The notes beneath the pieces are model-generated. The model saw only the letters and a program-made list of their open reading frames with translations, was not told where the DNA came from and searched no databases. From an uncultured Lachnospiraceae bacterium (GTDB lineage Bacteria; Bacillota; Clostridia; Lachnospirales; Lachnospiraceae), in contig CAJKWK010000033.1 in assembly GCA_905203555.1 (NCBI GenBank), positions 1-30,010 of the forward strand: DNA of 30,010 nt. The letters run 5' to 3'. Numbering within the stretch: position 1 is the first letter of the stretch; the number at the start of each line of letters is the position of its first letter. Made by a program: the position numbers and the translations under genes. This document shows positions 27,291 through 30,010 of this stretch, piece after piece.

Positions 27291-28169
27291 TTAAATTTTC
27301 TCTACTGTGACGCTCACATGACGAAGGAATGGATACTCTTCCCATAACCCTTCTGCATGATGTTCCAGGCGTTTCGCCTGCAAGAAATCCCCATCATTGA
27401 TGAAGGCCAGTATCTGAATTTTTACTTCATGCATAAAGCCTGTTTCTTTATCCTTTGTGCAGTAACCAGTTTGTTCTGTGGTTACACTGAGTCCGTCCAA
27501 AAATGGATACTGTATTGAGATTCCTTCTGCATGATGTTCTAAGTGTTTCACCTCGTCTAATTCCGATTCTTTGACATATGCCAATACGGTTAGCTTGACT
27601 TCGTCTTCTCGGGGATACAGATCATCAACGTTTCTTTTTGATTCAGATTTAAAGTCCTGATATAACATCGATGGCTGTACTCCTTGGTTTGCAAAGTATT
27701 TACCGTTTTTGCCGTATTCCACATAATCTCCGAGCAGGGTGTGGTAGTAGATCTGCCCGATATCAACCCCAGCATAAATGCGGATTGGCTGGATACAGGA
27801 TAATTCCAGCGTCCAGAATCCATCAAAGCCCACATCTCCAAATCCGGCGGTTACATGGATATAAAGCCCAAGCCTTCCAATAGAAGAACGTCCTTCTAAC
27901 ATCGGTACCAACCCGTTAACGGTTTTTGTTCGTTCCATCGTCTGACCGAGATATAATCTTCCTGGCTGCAGGACAAGACCTTCTTCCGGAATCAGAATTT
28001 CCCTGACAGTCGGCGGTTTTTTCATGTCAAGAATGTCATCCTCATATACAAGGAGTTTACTACCCAGTCGTAGATTATAGCTGTTCGGGTTTAGTTTGCT
28101 CTGATCAAATGGTTCAATGAAAATATCCTTGCCTAAGCGGCGTTCAATTTCTTTTCCTGATAATAACAT
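27291..28169 (-). CDS. dcd: dCTP deaminase/dUTPase-like protein with duplicated C-terminal domain
   Basis: A 292-residue protein. Residues 1-185 form a Dcd/trimeric dUTPase-type domain: LNPNSYNLRLG near residue 26, the binding-site segment EGRSSIGRLGLYIHVTAGFGDVGFDG, the likely catalytic Glu in WTLEL, and IGQIYYHTL. Such enzymes turn dCTP into dUTP (or dUMP), feeding dTTP synthesis. Normal Dcd ends near residue 180-190. This protein adds two tandem units of about 45 residues (190-233 and 248-292), each with EVK-LxVLAxxxxxxx-KxLEHHAEG, then YPFL and SVT. The added repeats are not recognised. Start follows GAGGAGGTAATGTGATTAC. Confidence 0.87.
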   Translation of the reverse strand: MLLSGKEIERRLGKDIFIEPFDQSKLNPNSYNLRLGSKLLVYEDDILDMKKPPTVREILIPEEGLVLQPGRLYLGQTMERTKTVNGLVPMLEGRSSIGRLGLYIHVTAGFGDVGFDGFWTLELSCIQPIRIYAGVDIGQIYYHTLLGDYVEYGKNGKYFANQGVQPSMLYQDFKSESKRNVDDLYPREDEVKLTVLAYVKESELDEVKHLEHHAEGISIQYPFLDGLSVTTEQTGYCTKDKETGFMHEVKIQILAFINDGDFLQAKRLEHHAEGLWEEYPFLRHVSVTVEKI

Positions 28170-28211
28170 GTAATCACATTACCTCCTCATTATGTCTTTT
28201 GCTATTAATGT

Positions 28212-28219
28212 AATTATGA
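28212..28219 (-). promoter_or_regulatory. Variant class B core TCATAATT
   Basis: One mismatch to CCATAATT, 42 bases before the dcd start. Confidence 0.45.
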
Positions 28220-28241
28220 GAATCGATGTATCGTTTTCAGA

Positions 28242-28278
28242 CCCAAAAACAGCGTCGATAGTTCGGCGCTGTCTTGGG
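28242..28278 (-). terminator. Terminator of the 122-residue gene
   Basis: Minus-strand stem ACAGCG/CGCTGT, extended by CCCAA with TTGGG, followed by TTTT; about 22 bases after the stop. Confidence 0.7.
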
Positions 28279-28299
28279 CAAGTTGATGAAATATTTGAT

Positions 28300-28668
28300 T
28301 CATTTTGGAAGAAAAATCGGCGAATACTGTTCAATTGCCAGATCCGGAATCATGTAAACTCGGTTCATTCTTCCGTTTTCAGGTTGATTTGGCAGCAGGC
28401 CGTATAGAAATCCTCCGCAGACACGTTTTGCTGGCATAATAATATCGTATTTACGCTTTTTCTTTGTTTTGATCCAGTACCATTCTGTCAATCCAGATGG
28501 TTTTTCATTTGACATATCGATCCATATTGGACCGATTGAGTAATATGAAATCACGCTGATGAGTGCATTTTTCACTTCTGGCATCATCAGCTTTTGTGAA
28601 TCGATGACGAGATCGAAAATCATTTGTTTGAAAGCATCAGGGCATACCTGTATTGTTTTATTTTGCAT
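28300..28668 (-). CDS. Hypothetical 122-residue protein
   Basis: Begins MQNKTIQVCPDAFKQMIFDL, with a helical start, then YYSIGPIWIDMSNEKPSGLTEWYWIK, a KKKRKYD basic patch, and a C-terminus GRMNRVYMIPDLAIEQYSP. Many aromatic residues and a compact size suggest a globular soluble protein; no family recognised. Ribosome binding site GGAAGGGGAGATG lies somewhat far upstream (about 11 bases). A class B core lies 48 bases before the start and a terminator follows. Confidence 0.65.
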   Translation of the reverse strand: MQNKTIQVCPDAFKQMIFDLVIDSQKLMMPEVKNALISVISYYSIGPIWIDMSNEKPSGLTEWYWIKTKKKRKYDIIMPAKRVCGGFLYGLLPNQPENGRMNRVYMIPDLAIEQYSPIFLPK

Positions 28669-28716
28669 GATAGAAACACCATCTCCCCTTCCTCAAGTTC
28701 CTTTGTTTGTTGTTTA

Positions 28717-28724
28717 AATTATGG
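28717..28724 (-). promoter_or_regulatory. Class B promoter core CCATAATT
   Basis: Exact core 48 bases before the start at 28668, downstream of the gene remnant ending at 28755. Confidence 0.6.
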
Positions 28725-28754
28725 GAGAATATGTTATCTTATTGGATTGGAGAC

Positions 28755-28880
28755 TTACACTTTCTTGCTGCCGATTGCAATCGATAACGCTTCCTCAGAA
28801 GAAATATTTTCTGGTAAAATATAAGCATATTCTTTAAAATCTGATACCAGTCTTTGACACAATCTAATACAGATTGATGA
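28755..28880 (-). pseudogene. C-terminal remnant of a gene cut by the TnpB element
   Basis: On the minus strand an open frame of 41 codons ends at a TAA (28755-28757) with coding-like sequence (RLCQRLVSDFKEYAYILPE then NISSEEALSIAIGSKKV) but has no ATG. It is closed upstream by a TAA at 28881-28883, exactly where the hairpin of the TnpB element begins. The simplest reading is the 3' end of a gene whose 5' part lies beyond the element. Confidence 0.45.
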
Positions 28881-28883
28881 TTA

Positions 28884-28921
28884 ACCGCCGCACTTTCGTG
28901 ACTTCAGTCGTGAGTTAGGCG
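28884..28921 (+). mobile_element. Subterminal hairpin, likely left end of an IS605-family element
   Basis: CCGCC and GGCGG enclose CGTGACTTCAGTCGTG, a small imperfect hairpin of the kind found at IS200/IS605 ends, where insertion is recognised through single-strand hairpins. The exact cleavage site is not determined, and tnpA is absent from the visible part. Confidence 0.5.
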
Positions 28922-28934
28922 GTAAGATTTTTTT

Positions 28935-29002
28935 CAAAAACCTAGATTTTTGTTATCCGCAAGCCTCTGTTTCTTGCTTGAGAGAATGGGGTTTGTTACC
29001 AT
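28935..29002 (+). promoter_or_regulatory. Class A promoter of tnpB
   Basis: Plus strand: AAAAACCTAGATTTTT, TTATCCGCAA (28953-28962), 11 bases, TTGCTT -35 (28974-28979), 17 bases, TACCAT -10 (28997-29002). It lies inside the presumed transposon end, which is unexpected for a promoter type otherwise tied to the replicon's own genes. Confidence 0.65.
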
Positions 29003-29037
29003 GGCTGTATCAACATCAGGAAGGAGGCATCCCGATA

Positions 29038-30010
29038 TGAAAGTGTTTTCCACTTACAGCGTCAAAATCAAGCACTACAACCATATCTTCAAGGAAACCA
29101 TATCCTTATACAGGGATGCTGTGGACTTCCTGATTAGAGTATGTCTGGATAAATGGGACATCATTACTACCATGAATCAAGACCTGCTCCGCCAGCAGTA
29201 TGTGGAACACCTGTGTCACAAAACTAAGGATAACCCGGATGTGAGCTATCCGTTTGACCGGAAGTTTTACAAATTTCCCAGTTACCTGCGGCGCAGCGCT
29301 ATTTCTGAAGCCATAGGAAAGGTATCTTCCTACAAAAGCAAACTGGCAAACTGGGAATCTGAGGATCCCAAAACCCGCGGCAGGAAGCCATCCTTCCCGA
29401 AAACCGGATACGTTTATCCGTCCATGTACCGGACCGTCATGTACGAACAGTCTGGCGATTACGAGATGAAGATCAAGGTCTTCGTCCGTAACACCTGGGA
29501 CTGGCTGACTGTCAAAGTCCGGAAATCCGACATGAATTACATCAACCGGCGATGCTCTTCCAGGAAGAAATGTTCTCCCACCCTGCAGAAACGGGGCAAG
29601 GAGTGGTTCCTGGATTTCCCGTTTGAGGAAAAGGTGACACTTCCGGATACGGATATCTTTAACCAGATTATCATCTCCGTTGACCTCGGTATCAACGCTG
29701 CGGCAACGGTTTCCGTCATGCGTGCAGACGGCACGATCTTAGGCAGGCATTTTTGTAAACTGCCGAAAGAATACGACTCTCTGACACATGCGGTGAACCG
29801 GATCAAGAAGGCCCAGCAGCATGGAAACCGCAGGATGCCCAGACTCTGGGCCAAAGCCAAAGGCATTAATCAGGATATTGCAGTGAAGACTGCAAATTTC
29901 ATCATGAATATCGCAGTCCTTTACAATGCCGATGTGATCGTCTTTGAACATCTGAACCGTACTGGCAGAAAACGAGGCTCCAAGAAACAGCGGCTCCATC
30001 TGTGGAGAAG
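29038..30010 (+). CDS. tnpB: IS605-family TnpB (OrfB) RNA-guided nuclease, partial
   Basis: The first 324 residues are visible; the gene continues beyond the window. The N-terminal part has the TnpB layout (MKVFSTYSVKIKHYNHIF, then FYKFPSYLRRSAISEAIGKV, then RGRKPSFPK). The RuvC-like core starts with IISVDLGINAAATVSV (catalytic Asp) and reaches VIVFEHLN (catalytic Glu). The zinc ribbon and the third RuvC Asp would lie outside. TnpB proteins are RNA-guided DNA nucleases that maintain IS605 elements. Ribosome binding site AGGAAGGAGGCATCCCGAT fixes the ATG at 29038. Its class A promoter hints at integration into the host element's regulation. Confidence 0.9.

Overview
The window looks like part of a large accessory replicon (big plasmid, phage-plasmid or large phage) of a low-GC Firmicute, most likely a clostridial or Lachnospiraceae-type gut bacterium. 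This rests on the AT-rich sequence, strong AGGAGG ribosome binding sites, short rho-independent terminators after most genes, a class B sortase, an IS605-type TnpB and a CRISPR-like repeat of clostridial type I-B style. There are no ribosomal protein or core metabolic genes, no virion genes and no conjugation genes here. A Rep_3-like initiator (20129-20992) next to four helically phased iterons (21711-21803) points to autonomous replication. Almost everything is on the minus strand; only the sortase (8495) and tnpB (29038) are on the plus strand.

Layout. 1-500: start of a basic protein with a structured leader, then an orphan two-spacer CRISPR-like array. 568-6174: Rpn-like fragment, a toxin-like/beta-helix fusion, a CHC2 zinc-finger protein, a small ORF plus sigma factor, and a 681-residue low-complexity protein. 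6249-9247: RecG and sortase B. 9314-15179: double OB-fold SSB-like protein, PIN-PhoH ATPase, HAD nucleotidase, small membrane protein, DUF2130 protein, HTH regulator. 15260-18804: 25 recognisable tRNA genes, one aberrant tRNA-like locus carrying a CRISPR-like repeat, two related mini-ORF/hairpin elements, and several ORF-free spacers rich in inverted repeats. 18959-22491: a small ORF, a PPP phosphatase broken by an in-frame amber codon, Rep, the iteron region, and a second toxin-like-domain protein. 22789-28668: PARP-like ADP-ribosyltransferase overlapping a Cas4/AddB-like nuclease-UvrD helicase fusion, a dCTP deaminase with a duplicated tail, and a hypothetical protein. 28755-30010: a gene remnant and a TnpB gene running off the window.

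How it may work together. Two promoter architectures recur. Class A is a 26-27 bp element, AAAAA-N6-TTTTT then TTATCCGCAA, lying 9-11 bp upstream of a sigma-70-like -35/-10 pair. It precedes the sigma-factor operon, recG, two tRNA groups, rep, the 174-residue protein and tnpB. Class B is an exact CCATAATT core, usually 25-60 bp before start codons, in front of most remaining genes and one tRNA group. Because the sigma-factor gene sits under class A, I infer a cascade: host RNA polymerase reads class A, and the element's own sigma factor may read class B. The genes present (SSB-like, RecG, PhoH, CHC2 protein, helicase-nuclease, PARP, Dcd, nucleotidase, tRNAs) fit DNA replication, repair, nucleotide metabolism and translation support for a large autonomous element.
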